From Lachnospiraceae bacterium A4 (GTDB lineage: Bacteria; Bacillota; Clostridia; Lachnospirales; Lachnospiraceae), in NCBI GenBank assembly GCA_000403215.2, contig KE159531.1:88005-139306 (forward strand): 51,302 nt of DNA, written 5' to 3'. Numbering within the stretch: position 1 is the first letter of the stretch; each line of letters opens with the position of its first letter. The notes beneath the pieces were generated by a model, which saw only the letters and a program-made list of their open reading frames with translations, made no database searches and was not told where the DNA came from. Below, piece after piece: positions 16,653-24,919 of this stretch. A program made the translations under genes and the position numbers.

Positions 16653-18401
16653 ATGAATCAGTCACAAGGCGGTAATCCGTTTGGCAGGCTTATAGAATTT
16701 GCCAAACCGCATAAGACTGGCTATATCGTTTCCGTTGTCCTTGCCGTAATGGGCGTTGCTTTTGGTATCGTTCCATATTTTGCGACAGCGAGAATGACGA
16801 TTGCACTGCTCTCAGGGAATCGGGATTTATCATTTTATATGATGTGGTGTTTGATTTCCGGCGGCTGCTTTGTCTTAAAAGCAATATTGATGGGGATTTC
16901 CACAAGGACATCCCATGAGGCGACCTTCGAAGTGCTGTCGGAGGCAAGACGGAAAATTGCTTCAAAACTTACCAGAGTGCCTATGGGTTACATTCTTAAT
17001 ACTCCGTCGGGGCAGCTGAAAAACGGTATGGTGGAGCGCATTGAACAATTAGAGGTTCCCCTTGCCCATGTAATCCCGGAAATGACTTCTAATCTTCTTG
17101 TGCCGATTGCGATTATCGTTTATCTGTTCATTCTGGATTGGAGAATGGCTTTGGTATCGCTGGTCACAATCCCGGTTGGGATGATGTGCTATATGGGCAT
17201 GATGAAAGAATACCCAAAGAAGTATGGCGAGGTAGTAAAAGCCGGAAACCACATGAGCGCCACGACGGTGGAATACATTGGAGGTATTGAGGTCATAAAG
17301 GCGTTTAATCAGGCGGATAATTCCTACCGGAAATTTACGGATGCCGTCCATGCAAACGCAGACCTGATTTTAGACTGGATGAAAGATACGCAGAAATATT
17401 CAGCTATTATGATGAGCGTATGGCCTGCGGCATTGATCAGCGTACTTCCGGTCGGCTGTCTGTTTTACATGAACGGTTCCCTTTCAGCCGCAACCTTTAT
17501 TACGGTTACTGTTCTGTCATTGGGCATTGCAGGCCCGCTTGTGGCTGCTATGTTCTTCACCGATGATATTGCGAAAATAGGTACGGTTATGGGAGAAATT
17601 GACGGGATATTAAATCAGCCGGAACTTGTCCGCCCAAAGGGAAAAAGCGATTTCCCCAATCTCGATATTTCTCTGGAAAATGTGCATTTTGCATATGAGG
17701 AAAAAGAGGTTTTGAAGGGAGTTGACCTGTCAATCCCACAAGGGAAGATCACGGCTTTAGTCGGGCCGTCCGGCAGCGGAAAATCAACGATTGCGAAACT
17801 GATTGCGTCCTTTTGGGATGTGACAGGGGGATTGATTACGATTGGCGGCAAAAGTGTAAAGGAAATTTCCACCGACCAATTAAATGACCTGATCTCCTAT
17901 GTGTCGCAGGATAACTACCTGTTTAATGATACCGTCCGCAATAACATCCGTATGGGAAAGCCAGGGGCGAGCGATGGTGAGGTGGAACAGATTGCAAAGG
18001 ACTCCGGCTGCCATGAGTTCATTATGAATCTTGAACATGGATATGAAACTGTGGTCGGAGGAGCCGGAGGGCATTTGTCCGGCGGGGAACGCCAGAGGAT
18101 TGCGATTGCCAGAGCCATGCTGAAAAATGCGCCGATTGTGATTCTTGACGAAGCGACTTCTTATACTGACCCCGAAAATGAAGCCGTAGTGCAGGAAGCT
18201 ATCAGCCGACTGACAAAGGGAAAGACTTTGATTGTAATTGCCCACCGTCTGTCAACGATAACGGATTCTGACCAGATTGTTGTTGTAAAAGACGGTCAGA
18301 TTCAGGCAAAGGGAACACATGAAGAATTGCTAAAAGAATGTAACCTTTATCATACGATGTGGACGGCGCATATGGATGCGAAGGAGGTGAGAACGGCATG
18401 A
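16653..18401 (+). CDS. ABC transporter half, pair 3 subunit A
   Basis: This 582-aa exporter-fold half-transporter has the A-subunit motif LAHVIPE after IEQLEVP. Walker A GPSGSGKST, signature LSGGE, Walker B IVILDEAT and switch His IAHRL are intact; the D-loop reads SYTDPEN. The membrane-domain coupling motif is RVPMGYILNTPSGQL, shared with pair 4 A, so pairs 3 and 4 are closer to each other than to pairs 1 and 2. The ribosome site is AGGAGGG before ATG 16653. The DNA is less GC-rich than pairs 1, 2 and 4, suggesting a separate source. The last four bases overlap subunit B. Confidence 0.9.
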   Translation: MNQSQGGNPFGRLIEFAKPHKTGYIVSVVLAVMGVAFGIVPYFATARMTIALLSGNRDLSFYMMWCLISGGCFVLKAILMGISTRTSHEATFEVLSEARRKIASKLTRVPMGYILNTPSGQLKNGMVERIEQLEVPLAHVIPEMTSNLLVPIAIIVYLFILDWRMALVSLVTIPVGMMCYMGMMKEYPKKYGEVVKAGNHMSATTVEYIGGIEVIKAFNQADNSYRKFTDAVHANADLILDWMKDTQKYSAIMMSVWPAALISVLPVGCLFYMNGSLSAATFITVTVLSLGIAGPLVAAMFFTDDIAKIGTVMGEIDGILNQPELVRPKGKSDFPNLDISLENVHFAYEEKEVLKGVDLSIPQGKITALVGPSGSGKSTIAKLIASFWDVTGGLITIGGKSVKEISTDQLNDLISYVSQDNYLFNDTVRNNIRMGKPGASDGEVEQIAKDSGCHEFIMNLEHGYETVVGGAGGHLSGGERQRIAIARAMLKNAPIVILDEATSYTDPENEAVVQEAISRLTKGKTLIVIAHRLSTITDSDQIVVVKDGQIQAKGTHEELLKECNLYHTMWTAHMDAKEVRTA

Positions 18402-20146
18402 TACGTTCTTTTCGGAAATTTTTTGAATTTGCAGGCCGGCAAAGCAGGAATTGGTATCTGGGGCTTTTTTATGAAATCATACGATGCGTTTTAGAAGCCC
18501 TGCAATTTGCCGCCCTGCTGGTTGTACTGGATGGATTAGTCCATGAAAGCATTACTGCACAGACCGCACTTACCGCCTTTGGAATTATGCTGACCAGTGT
18601 GGTTGGAACCATTATTTTCTGGTATCTGGCGCATGGCAAGGAGGGCGAAGGAAGCTACCGGATGTGCGAGGATAAAAGGATTCAGATTGGAAACCGCATG
18701 AAATATATGCCGATGGGATATTTCAACAGCCACAGTCTGGGAAACCTTACGTCTGTTTCAACAGCGACTATGAGCGATCTGGAAAGTATGTCTTTCGCCG
18801 TTATTGTGCGGACATTGGTAGGCGTGATTCACGCTAGTATTTTTTCTGCTGCTATGTGCTATTTTAGTTGGAAGATTAGTTTGGTTTTTCTGCTCGGCGT
18901 GATTCTATTCATGATAATTAACACAATGCTTTTGCGCTGTTCCAGAAGATTGTCTCCAAAGCGGTTAGAGGCGCAAACAGAATTTATGGACGCTGTACTG
19001 GAATACATACAGGGAATGGGCGTTGTAAGGGCTTTTCACATGGCGGATCAGTCAAACACTGCAATGGAGAAAACGATTGAGGAAACACAGAGAAAAAATA
19101 TGCTTTTGGAAAGACGACGGATTCCCTATATAGCAGCGGAGCAGGCAATTCTCCGCATTGCCAGCGCAGCGGCGGCCTTCTGCTCTATTGCTCTTTTTAT
19201 AAATGGAACATTGGAGCTGACTTATTGCCTAATGATATTAGTATCCGCATTTATGGTTTATAGCCAGTTAGAGAGTGCGGGAGAAATGTTCTTTATGCTT
19301 TCGATGATCGACGCTTCTATTGATCGTGTAGAGGAAATCAACCAGAGTCCGCAGATTGACATTGACGGTAAAGAGCAGAATCCGGGCAGGCTGGATATCG
19401 AAATGCAGGACGTGAGTTTTTCCTATGGTGATAAGAAAGTCATTGACCATGTATCACTTTCAATACCACAGGGAACTACGACAGCTATTGTCGGCCCGTC
19501 CGGTTCCGGAAAAACAACGCTGGTAAATCTGATTGCACGTTTTTGGGATGTTGGCGGCGGCAGCGTCCGTATCGGCGGTATTGACGTCAGGGATTATAAA
19601 CTGGACAGCCTGATGAAGAACATCAGCATGGTATTTCAGAATGTGTATCTGTTCCCGGACACGATTGAGAACAACATCAAATTTGGATATCCCAATGTCA
19701 CGCACGAAGATGTGGTAAGGGCGGCAAAGGCGGCAAGGTGCCATGAATTTATCTTGGCTTTGCCGGAGGGGTATCAAACTGTAATCGGGGAAAGCGGAGC
19801 AACCATTTCCGGCGGTGAAAAGCAGAGGATTTCTATTGCAAGGGCGATTATGAAGGACGCCCCCATTATTATTCTGGATGAGGCTACCGCAAATGTCGAT
19901 CCCGAAAATGAAGCAGAGCTTCAGAAAGCAATCGAAGCGCTCACGCAAGGAAAGACGATTATCATGATTGCCCACCGGCTGAAAACGGTTAAAAACGCAG
20001 ACCAGATTATTGTTATTGACCAGGGAAAAATCTCTCAGCAGGGTACGCATGACGAGCTTATCAGTCAGCCCGGCATTTATGCAGACTTTGTAGGCATAAG
20101 AGAAAAAGCAATCGGTTGGAAAATCAAGGCAGACAGCCTTGCATAA
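18398..20146 (+). CDS. ABC transporter half, pair 3 subunit B
   Basis: This 582-aa partner of the preceding protein starts at ATG 18398 in an ATGA overlap with AAGGAGGTGAG in front. The B-type coupling motif is KYMPMGYFNSHSLGN. Walker A GPSGSGKTT, Walker B IIILDEATANVD and IAHRL are intact. The signature is ISGGE rather than LSGGE, a conservative change. A stub of an ECF S-component gene follows 17 bases downstream, showing that the ancestral operon was longer. Confidence 0.9.
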   Translation: MIRSFRKFFEFAGRQSRNWYLGLFYEIIRCVLEALQFAALLVVLDGLVHESITAQTALTAFGIMLTSVVGTIIFWYLAHGKEGEGSYRMCEDKRIQIGNRMKYMPMGYFNSHSLGNLTSVSTATMSDLESMSFAVIVRTLVGVIHASIFSAAMCYFSWKISLVFLLGVILFMIINTMLLRCSRRLSPKRLEAQTEFMDAVLEYIQGMGVVRAFHMADQSNTAMEKTIEETQRKNMLLERRRIPYIAAEQAILRIASAAAAFCSIALFINGTLELTYCLMILVSAFMVYSQLESAGEMFFMLSMIDASIDRVEEINQSPQIDIDGKEQNPGRLDIEMQDVSFSYGDKKVIDHVSLSIPQGTTTAIVGPSGSGKTTLVNLIARFWDVGGGSVRIGGIDVRDYKLDSLMKNISMVFQNVYLFPDTIENNIKFGYPNVTHEDVVRAAKAARCHEFILALPEGYQTVIGESGATISGGEKQRISIARAIMKDAPIIILDEATANVDPENEAELQKAIEALTQGKTIIMIAHRLKTVKNADQIIVIDQGKISQQGTHDELISQPGIYADFVGIREKAIGWKIKADSLA

Positions 20147-20163
20147 AAGAAGGAGTTCCTACA

Positions 20164-20226
20164 ATGGACAAGAAAAAATTAAACGCAAAAGATTTTATCA
20201 ACATCGGAAAGGTTCTTTGCTTTTGA
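20164..20226 (+). pseudogene. N-terminal stub of an MptD-family ECF S component
   Basis: ATG 20164, behind AAGGAG, opens a frame of 20 codons reading MDKKKLNAKDFINIGKVLCF and then TGA. The first 15 residues match, as I recall them, the N-terminus of MptD-type putative ECF transporter S components, which often follow TetR-ABC-ABC operons in Clostridia. The rest of the protein (normally about 190 aa) and its CbiQ/CbiO partners are missing, so a deletion joined this stub to the tetR3 leader. Confidence 0.5.
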
Positions 20227-20247
20227 GGGTGATTGAAAAATTTATAC

Positions 20248-20304
20248 TTGACAATGGAAATAAAATTTGTTAATATAACACTGTTATCAAAATAACGGTG
20301 TTAT
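20248..20304 (+). promoter_or_regulatory. tetR3 promoter and overlapping operator
   Basis: TTGACA at 20248-20253 and TAATAT at 20271-20276 are 17 bases apart. The inverted repeat ATAACACTGTTAT / ATAACGGTGTTAT (20275-20304, 13-bp arms with one mismatch, CAAA centre) overlaps the -10 and start. It is a probable TetR3 operator. Confidence 0.75.
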
Positions 20305-20335
20305 ATTTTTGTATATAAGCAGAAGGAGGGACTTA

Positions 20336-20965
20336 TTGAAACAGGAAGAACAAAGCACGCAGGATAAAATTTTATCTTCCGCAAAACAGGAGTTTCAGGA
20401 AAAGGGATTCCTAAATGCCTCCTTGCGGAATATTGTCAAGAATGCCGGTGTAACCACAGGGGCGTTTTACGGATATTATGACAGCAAGGAGGCGCTTTTT
20501 GCCGCGCTGGTGGAAGAGCATGCCGCCTATATCCTTGCCCTGTTTAACCGGACGATTGACGACTTTGAAAAACTGCCGGGAGAGGAACAGACGGAGCGCA
20601 TGGTGGACACGTCCGAGGATTGTCTTGCGAAGATGCTGGATTATATCTATGAGCATTACGATGCCTTTAAACTGCTTGTCGGGTGCGCGCAGGGGACGTC
20701 CTACGAGAATTTTCCGCACCAGCTTGCGGTCAGGGAGGAGGATTCCACCTATACCTACATAGAAACCCTTGCGGGCATGGGGCATCCGGTGGAAAAGATT
20801 CATAAGAACCTGATCCACATTATCTCCAGCAGTCTGTTTGCGGGGATTTTTGAGGTAGTGGTGCATGATATGCCAAAGGAAGAGGCGAAGGAGTATTTGG
20901 TGCAGTTCCATCGGTTCCATGCGGCGGGCTGGTCGGAGCTTATGGGAATCCGGTTCGGGGCGTAA
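20336..20965 (+). CDS. TetR-family regulator 3, upstream of ABC pair 4
   Basis: This protein of about 209 aa has the TetR HTH ILSSAKQEFQEKGFLNASLR, then NIVKNAGVTTGAFYGYYDSK. I favour TTG 20336 because AGAAGGAGGG precedes it; an upstream in-frame TTG at 20309 overlaps the operator region. The ligand domain resembles TetR1 and TetR2 (YIYEHYDAFKLLVGCAQGTS, ending with a conserved Trp). It probably represses itself through the palindrome at 20275-20304 and acts with the iron-type box on pair 4. Confidence 0.88.
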   Translation: MKQEEQSTQDKILSSAKQEFQEKGFLNASLRNIVKNAGVTTGAFYGYYDSKEALFAALVEEHAAYILALFNRTIDDFEKLPGEEQTERMVDTSEDCLAKMLDYIYEHYDAFKLLVGCAQGTSYENFPHQLAVREEDSTYTYIETLAGMGHPVEKIHKNLIHIISSSLFAGIFEVVVHDMPKEEAKEYLVQFHRFHAAGWSELMGIRFGA

Positions 20966-21013
20966 GACAGGTTGATTCCTGTGTCAGAAAGACTTGCGGC
21001 TGTAAGGCGTTCG

Positions 21014-21044
21014 TTTGAGAGAAATCCAATGGGTTTCTCTTAAA
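21014..21044 (+). terminator. Hairpin after tetR3
   Basis: AGAGAAATCC pairs with GGGTTTCTCT (one G-T pair) around AAT, flanked by TTT and AAA. There is no T-run, so termination would be weak. It lies 49 bases after tetR3 and just before the pair 4 box. Confidence 0.4.
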
Positions 21045-21055
21045 AATAGTCCGAG

Positions 21056-21073
21056 AGTTAGTTAAAACTAATT
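21056..21073 (+). promoter_or_regulatory. AGTTAG-N6-CTAATT box upstream of ABC pair 4
   Basis: AGTTAG-TTAAAA-CTAATT lies 28 bases before the preferred start of pair 4. Spacing and half-sites match the other boxes in the window. Confidence 0.65.
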
Positions 21074-21100
21074 AAAATGAGTAAGAAAGGAATGGTGACA

Positions 21101-22927
21101 ATGAAACAAAAACAAAGATCAGTGATAAGCTGGCTTGTCGAATTTGCGGGGACACACAAAAGGCTTTACACAGCCAGCGTGCTGCTTGCCGTATGCGGCG
21201 TTGCATGCAGCATCGCGCCCTATATTCTTATGGGCGATATCGTGACGGAGCTGGTGGGCGGTGTAAAACAGTGGGAGGGGTATCGAAACGCGTGTATTCT
21301 GATGGCGCTGTTTTGGGCACTGCGCGTGGTATTCCATGCATTGTCTACGACCTGTTCCCACAAGGCAACTTTTCATGTGCTTGGGAACATCCGCAAGAGC
21401 GTCTGCGGGAAACTGGCGCGGGTGGCGCTCGGACGGGTGCTGGAAACGCCGTCGGGCAGTCTGAAAAACATTATTGTGGAGCGGATTGACAGCATTGAGA
21501 CGACGCTTGCCCATGTGCTGCCGGAGTTTACGGCAAACCTCCTTGCGCCGCTTGCGATTTTTATCTATTTGTGCATAATCGACTGGCGCATGGCGCTGGC
21601 GTCCTTAATCAGCCTTTTTCTGGGGCTGTTTGCTTACATGGGCATGATGGTGGGATATGAGGAGAGCTTTAAAAATACGGTGAAAAAAACGAAAATCCTC
21701 AACGATACGGCGGTGGAGTATATCAACGGCATCGAGGTCATCAAAGCGTTTGGCAGGGCGCAGAATTCTTATGAGAAATTTAAGAAGGCGGCAAAGGAGG
21801 GCGCGGACTGCTATGTGGAGTGGATGCGCCGGTGCAACGTGTTTTTCAGTATCGCCATGGTGGTGTTTCCCTGTACGGCAATTTCTATTCTGCCTATCGG
21901 TGGATTGCTTGTGAAAAATGGGAGTCTGGCGGTCTCAGATTTTATCCTCTGCATCATTCTGTCGCTTGGACTGATCACGCCGCTGATTACGGTGATGTCC
22001 TACTCGGACGATATCGGCAAGCTGCGGACGATTTTGGGGGAAGTGACGGAAGTGCTCTGTTGGGAAGAATTAAAACGCCCGGAATGCGACAGGAAGAAGC
22101 CAGCGGATTATTCCATCAATTTGCATAACGTGACATTCGGCTATGAAGAAAAGGAAGTATTGCATGGGATCAACATGGACATCCGCGAAGGAACTGTAAA
22201 CGCGCTGGTGGGACCTTCCGGCAGCGGAAAGTCCACCATTGCCAAGCTGATTGCATCCCTGTGGGACGTGGACGGCGGCAGCATTCTAATCGGCGGCGTG
22301 GATATCCGGGAGCTGTCATTGGAGGAATACAACCGCAGGGTGGCTTATGTGTCACAGGACAATTATCTGTTTGACGACACCATCCGCGAAAATATCCGTA
22401 TGGGGCGCATGGACGCCACGGACGCGGAGGTGGAGGAAGTGGCAAAAAAGAGCGGATGCCACGAGTTTATCATGGGACTCGAAAAGGGATATGACACGGT
22501 GGCAGGCGGCGCGGGAGGGCATCTTTCCGGCGGGGAAAGACAGCGTATCGCCATTGCACGGGCGATGTTAAAGGATGCGCCGATTGTCATTTTAGACGAG
22601 GCGACCGCTTACACCGATCCGGAAAATGAAGCGGTGATTCAGGCGGGCGTGGCAAGGCTGGTGCAGGGAAAGACGCTGATCGTGATTGCCCACAGACTGT
22701 CCACCATTGCCGACGCGGATAAAATCTTTGTGGTGAACGGCGGCAGGATCGTGGAGGAGGGCACACACGGGGAGCTGCTGGCAAAAGGGAAACTGTATGC
22801 GAAGATGTGGGAATCGCACATCAGCGCGAGAAGTATTTCTAATGACGTTCCGCCGTTGGACGGAACGCCAAGAAGTACTATGTCTCGCGCGGGAGAATGC
22901 CCAAATACGGCATTCTCCGCATTATAG
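21101..22927 (+). CDS. ABC transporter half, pair 4 subunit A
   Basis: This protein of about 608 aa has the A-subunit motif LAHVLPE after IDSIETT and the coupling segment RVALGRVLETPSGSL. Walker A GPSGSGKST, signature LSGGE, Walker B IVILDEAT and IAHRL are intact; the D-loop is AYTDPEN. ATG 21101 follows AAAGGAATGG; an earlier in-frame ATG at 21077 has no ribosome site and touches the box. The C-terminus after SHISAR is an unusual tail of about 30 residues read through structured element A, which overlaps the gene's 3' end. Confidence 0.9.
   Translation: MKQKQRSVISWLVEFAGTHKRLYTASVLLAVCGVACSIAPYILMGDIVTELVGGVKQWEGYRNACILMALFWALRVVFHALSTTCSHKATFHVLGNIRKSVCGKLARVALGRVLETPSGSLKNIIVERIDSIETTLAHVLPEFTANLLAPLAIFIYLCIIDWRMALASLISLFLGLFAYMGMMVGYEESFKNTVKKTKILNDTAVEYINGIEVIKAFGRAQNSYEKFKKAAKEGADCYVEWMRRCNVFFSIAMVVFPCTAISILPIGGLLVKNGSLAVSDFILCIILSLGLITPLITVMSYSDDIGKLRTILGEVTEVLCWEELKRPECDRKKPADYSINLHNVTFGYEEKEVLHGINMDIREGTVNALVGPSGSGKSTIAKLIASLWDVDGGSILIGGVDIRELSLEEYNRRVAYVSQDNYLFDDTIRENIRMGRMDATDAEVEEVAKKSGCHEFIMGLEKGYDTVAGGAGGHLSGGERQRIAIARAMLKDAPIVILDEATAYTDPENEAVIQAGVARLVQGKTLIVIAHRLSTIADADKIFVVNGGRIVEEGTHGELLAKGKLYAKMWESHISARSISNDVPPLDGTPRSTMSRAGECPNTAFSAL
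22825..22918 (+). repeat. Structured intercistronic element A
   Basis: The outer stem CGCGAGA (22825-22831) / TCTCGCG (22883-22889) continues into AGTATTTCT / AGAAGTACT, with a 3-base ATG bulge on the 3' side. Inside is the hairpin CGTTCCG / CGGAACG. A second hairpin, GGAGAATGCC / GGCATTCTCC with a 7-base loop, follows and ends 26 bases before the subunit B start. The layout matches elements B (29247) and C (45969). Confidence 0.7.
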
Positions 22928-22944
22928 AAAGGAAGGTGCTGTCT

Positions 22945-24675
22945 ATGATTAAAATATACCGGAAATTTTTCTCCTTCTGTGGGGAGAACAGCAGGAAATT
23001 TTATATTTCGCTTGTGTATGGCGTGATCCTTGCCTTTATGGAAGCGATGAAGATACCGGCTGTTATGCTGATGCTGCAGGGAGCCATCAGCGGGAATATC
23101 ACGGGGGGACTGATTCTACAGTGCATGGGGATTCTGGTCGGCTCTCTGGCGGTGGGTTCTTTTGTCAAATACCGCGCCACAATCGTACAATGTGAGGCGG
23201 GCTATGGGACGGCGGCAAACAAACGGATTGAAATCGCGGAGCATCTACGATATCTCCCGATGGGATACTTCAACGAAAACAGTCTGGGGTATATCACTTC
23301 CGTAACGACAAACACGATGGAACATCTGGCGGATATAGCAACGCGGGTGGTCATGCTGACAACGCAGGGCGTGCTGACAACGGTTCTGATTGCCTTGATG
23401 TTGTTTCTCTATGACTGGCGGATTGGGCTGGTGCTGTGCGCTGGTATGGTATTGTTCTTTGCCGTAAACAGCCGGATGCAGCAGAAGGCAAAAGCGGTTG
23501 CCCATCGAAAGACGAAAAGTGATTCCGCCCTTGTGGAAAAGGTCATCGAGTATGTGCAGGGCATTGCGGAGGTAAAAGGCTGCAATCTGACAGGAAAGAC
23601 GGCGAAGAAGCTGGAGGAAGCCATAGATGACAATACAGATGTCAATATCGCGATGGAGTTGATTTTTGTGCCGTTTATGGCGTTGCAGAACGGTGTGATT
23701 AAGCTCACGGGCGTTGTGATGACGGCGCTTTCCATCTGGTTTTATTTACAGGGCAGCATGGCGCTTCTGACCTGTATCGGTATGACGATCTGTTCCTTTA
23801 TGGTCTTTGCCAGCTTGGAGCAGGCGGGGAATTATTCGACGCTGCTGCGCCAGATTGGACTGACGGTGGATAAGGCGCAGGATATTTTAAATATTCCAGC
23901 AATGGATATTGACGGCAAAGACATCGTGCCGGAGAATCATAATGTGGAGCTGGCGGATGTGGATTTCAGTTATGAGAAAAAGAAGATCATTGACAATGTT
24001 TCCCTGCGGATTCCCGAAAAGACCACCACGGCGATCGTGGGACCTTCCGGCGGGGGAAAGACGACGCTGTGCCACTTGATTGCGCGGTTCTGGGACGCGG
24101 ATAAAGGCAGTGTGCTGCTTGGCGGCAGGAATGTGAAGGAGTACAGCTACGACAGCCTGATGCGCAATTTCAGCTTTGTGTTTCAGAATGTCTATCTGTT
24201 TCAGGACACCATAGCCAACAATATTCGTTTCGGGCAGGAGGACGCGCCCATGGAACGGGTCGTGGAGGCGGCGAAAAAGGCGTGCTGCCACGATTTCATC
24301 ATGGCGCTGCCGGACGGGTATGACACGGTGATCGGCGAGGGCGGCGCAAGCCTTTCCGGCGGGGAGAAACAGCGCATCAGCATTGCCCGCGCTATTATGA
24401 AGGACGCGCCGGTCATTATTCTGGACGAGGCGACGGCAAACGTTGACCCGGAGAACGAGCAGGAGCTGATGGCTGCAATCGACGCCCTGACAAGGGAGAA
24501 GACGATCTTTATGATTGCCCACAGGTTAAAGACCGTGCGGAATGCGGACAGAATCCTTGTGGTGGACAGCGGGAGGATTGTCCAGCAGGGAAAGCATGAG
24601 GAGCTGATGCGGGAAGAAGGCATTTATAAGCGGTTCGTGCAGTCGAGGGAACTGGCTGCAGGGTGGAAGCTGTAG
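22945..24675 (+). CDS. ABC transporter half, pair 4 subunit B
   Basis: This protein of about 576 aa is the B-type partner of the preceding gene, with coupling motif RYLPMGYFNENSLGY. Walker A GPSGGGKTT, signature LSGGE, Walker B VIILDEATANVD and IAHRL are intact. ATG 22945 has GAAAGGAAGG in front; the frame extends further upstream only through element A. It is closest to pair 3 B (shared FQNVYLF, IKFG/IRFG, DSLMKN/DSLMRN). It is the last of the eight ABC halves. Confidence 0.9.
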   Translation: MIKIYRKFFSFCGENSRKFYISLVYGVILAFMEAMKIPAVMLMLQGAISGNITGGLILQCMGILVGSLAVGSFVKYRATIVQCEAGYGTAANKRIEIAEHLRYLPMGYFNENSLGYITSVTTNTMEHLADIATRVVMLTTQGVLTTVLIALMLFLYDWRIGLVLCAGMVLFFAVNSRMQQKAKAVAHRKTKSDSALVEKVIEYVQGIAEVKGCNLTGKTAKKLEEAIDDNTDVNIAMELIFVPFMALQNGVIKLTGVVMTALSIWFYLQGSMALLTCIGMTICSFMVFASLEQAGNYSTLLRQIGLTVDKAQDILNIPAMDIDGKDIVPENHNVELADVDFSYEKKKIIDNVSLRIPEKTTTAIVGPSGGGKTTLCHLIARFWDADKGSVLLGGRNVKEYSYDSLMRNFSFVFQNVYLFQDTIANNIRFGQEDAPMERVVEAAKKACCHDFIMALPDGYDTVIGEGGASLSGGEKQRISIARAIMKDAPVIILDEATANVDPENEQELMAAIDALTREKTIFMIAHRLKTVRNADRILVVDSGRIVQQGKHEELMREEGIYKRFVQSRELAAGWKL

Positions 24676-24682
24676 GAAGGCG

Positions 24683-24729
24683 GGCAGGAACGGTTTCATA
24701 GAACGGGATATTTTGGGGCTGTTTCTGCC
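24683..24729 (+). terminator. Inverted repeat after ABC pair 4
   Basis: GGCAGGAAC (24683-24691) pairs with GTTTCTGCC (24721-24729) with one G-T pair around a 29-base loop. It is probably a weak terminator, since only AAATGTTTTGG follows. Confidence 0.4.
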
Positions 24730-24783
24730 AAATGTTTTGGTTCATATATTTTTGTGACCGGTTTGACAGTTTTGAAAATGGTA

Positions 24784-24836
24784 TTGACAGGACATCCCTT
24801 ATCATGCTATTCTGTATAAGGTTAGATATAACTAAC
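24784..24836 (+). promoter_or_regulatory. Promoter and first box for the DUF3793 gene
   Basis: TTGACA at 24784-24789 is followed by TATTCT at 24808-24813 (18-base spacing). Immediately downstream lies the box GTTAG-ATATAA-CTAAC (24821-24836), placed to block initiation. Confidence 0.65.
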
Positions 24837-24853
24837 TAAAAAGGAAGATACAG

Positions 24854-24872
24854 AATGCCAAAGGGCATTTTT
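24854..24872 (+). terminator. Mini-hairpin between two boxes
   Basis: AATGCC-AAAG-GGCATT is followed by TTT. It is a small attenuator-like stem in the leader of the DUF3793 gene, flanked by the two GTTAG-N6-CTAAC boxes. Confidence 0.4.
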
Positions 24873-24885
24873 ATTTACCTCATAA

Positions 24886-24901
24886 GTTAGGAAAAACTAA
24901 C
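24886..24901 (+). promoter_or_regulatory. Second GTTAG-N6-CTAAC box for DUF3793
   Basis: GTTAG-GAAAAA-CTAAC ends 18 bases before the DUF3793 start, next to the ribosome site, and gives this gene two boxes 65 bases apart. Confidence 0.65.
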
Positions 24902-24919
24902 CAGAAAGGAAGAGGATAA

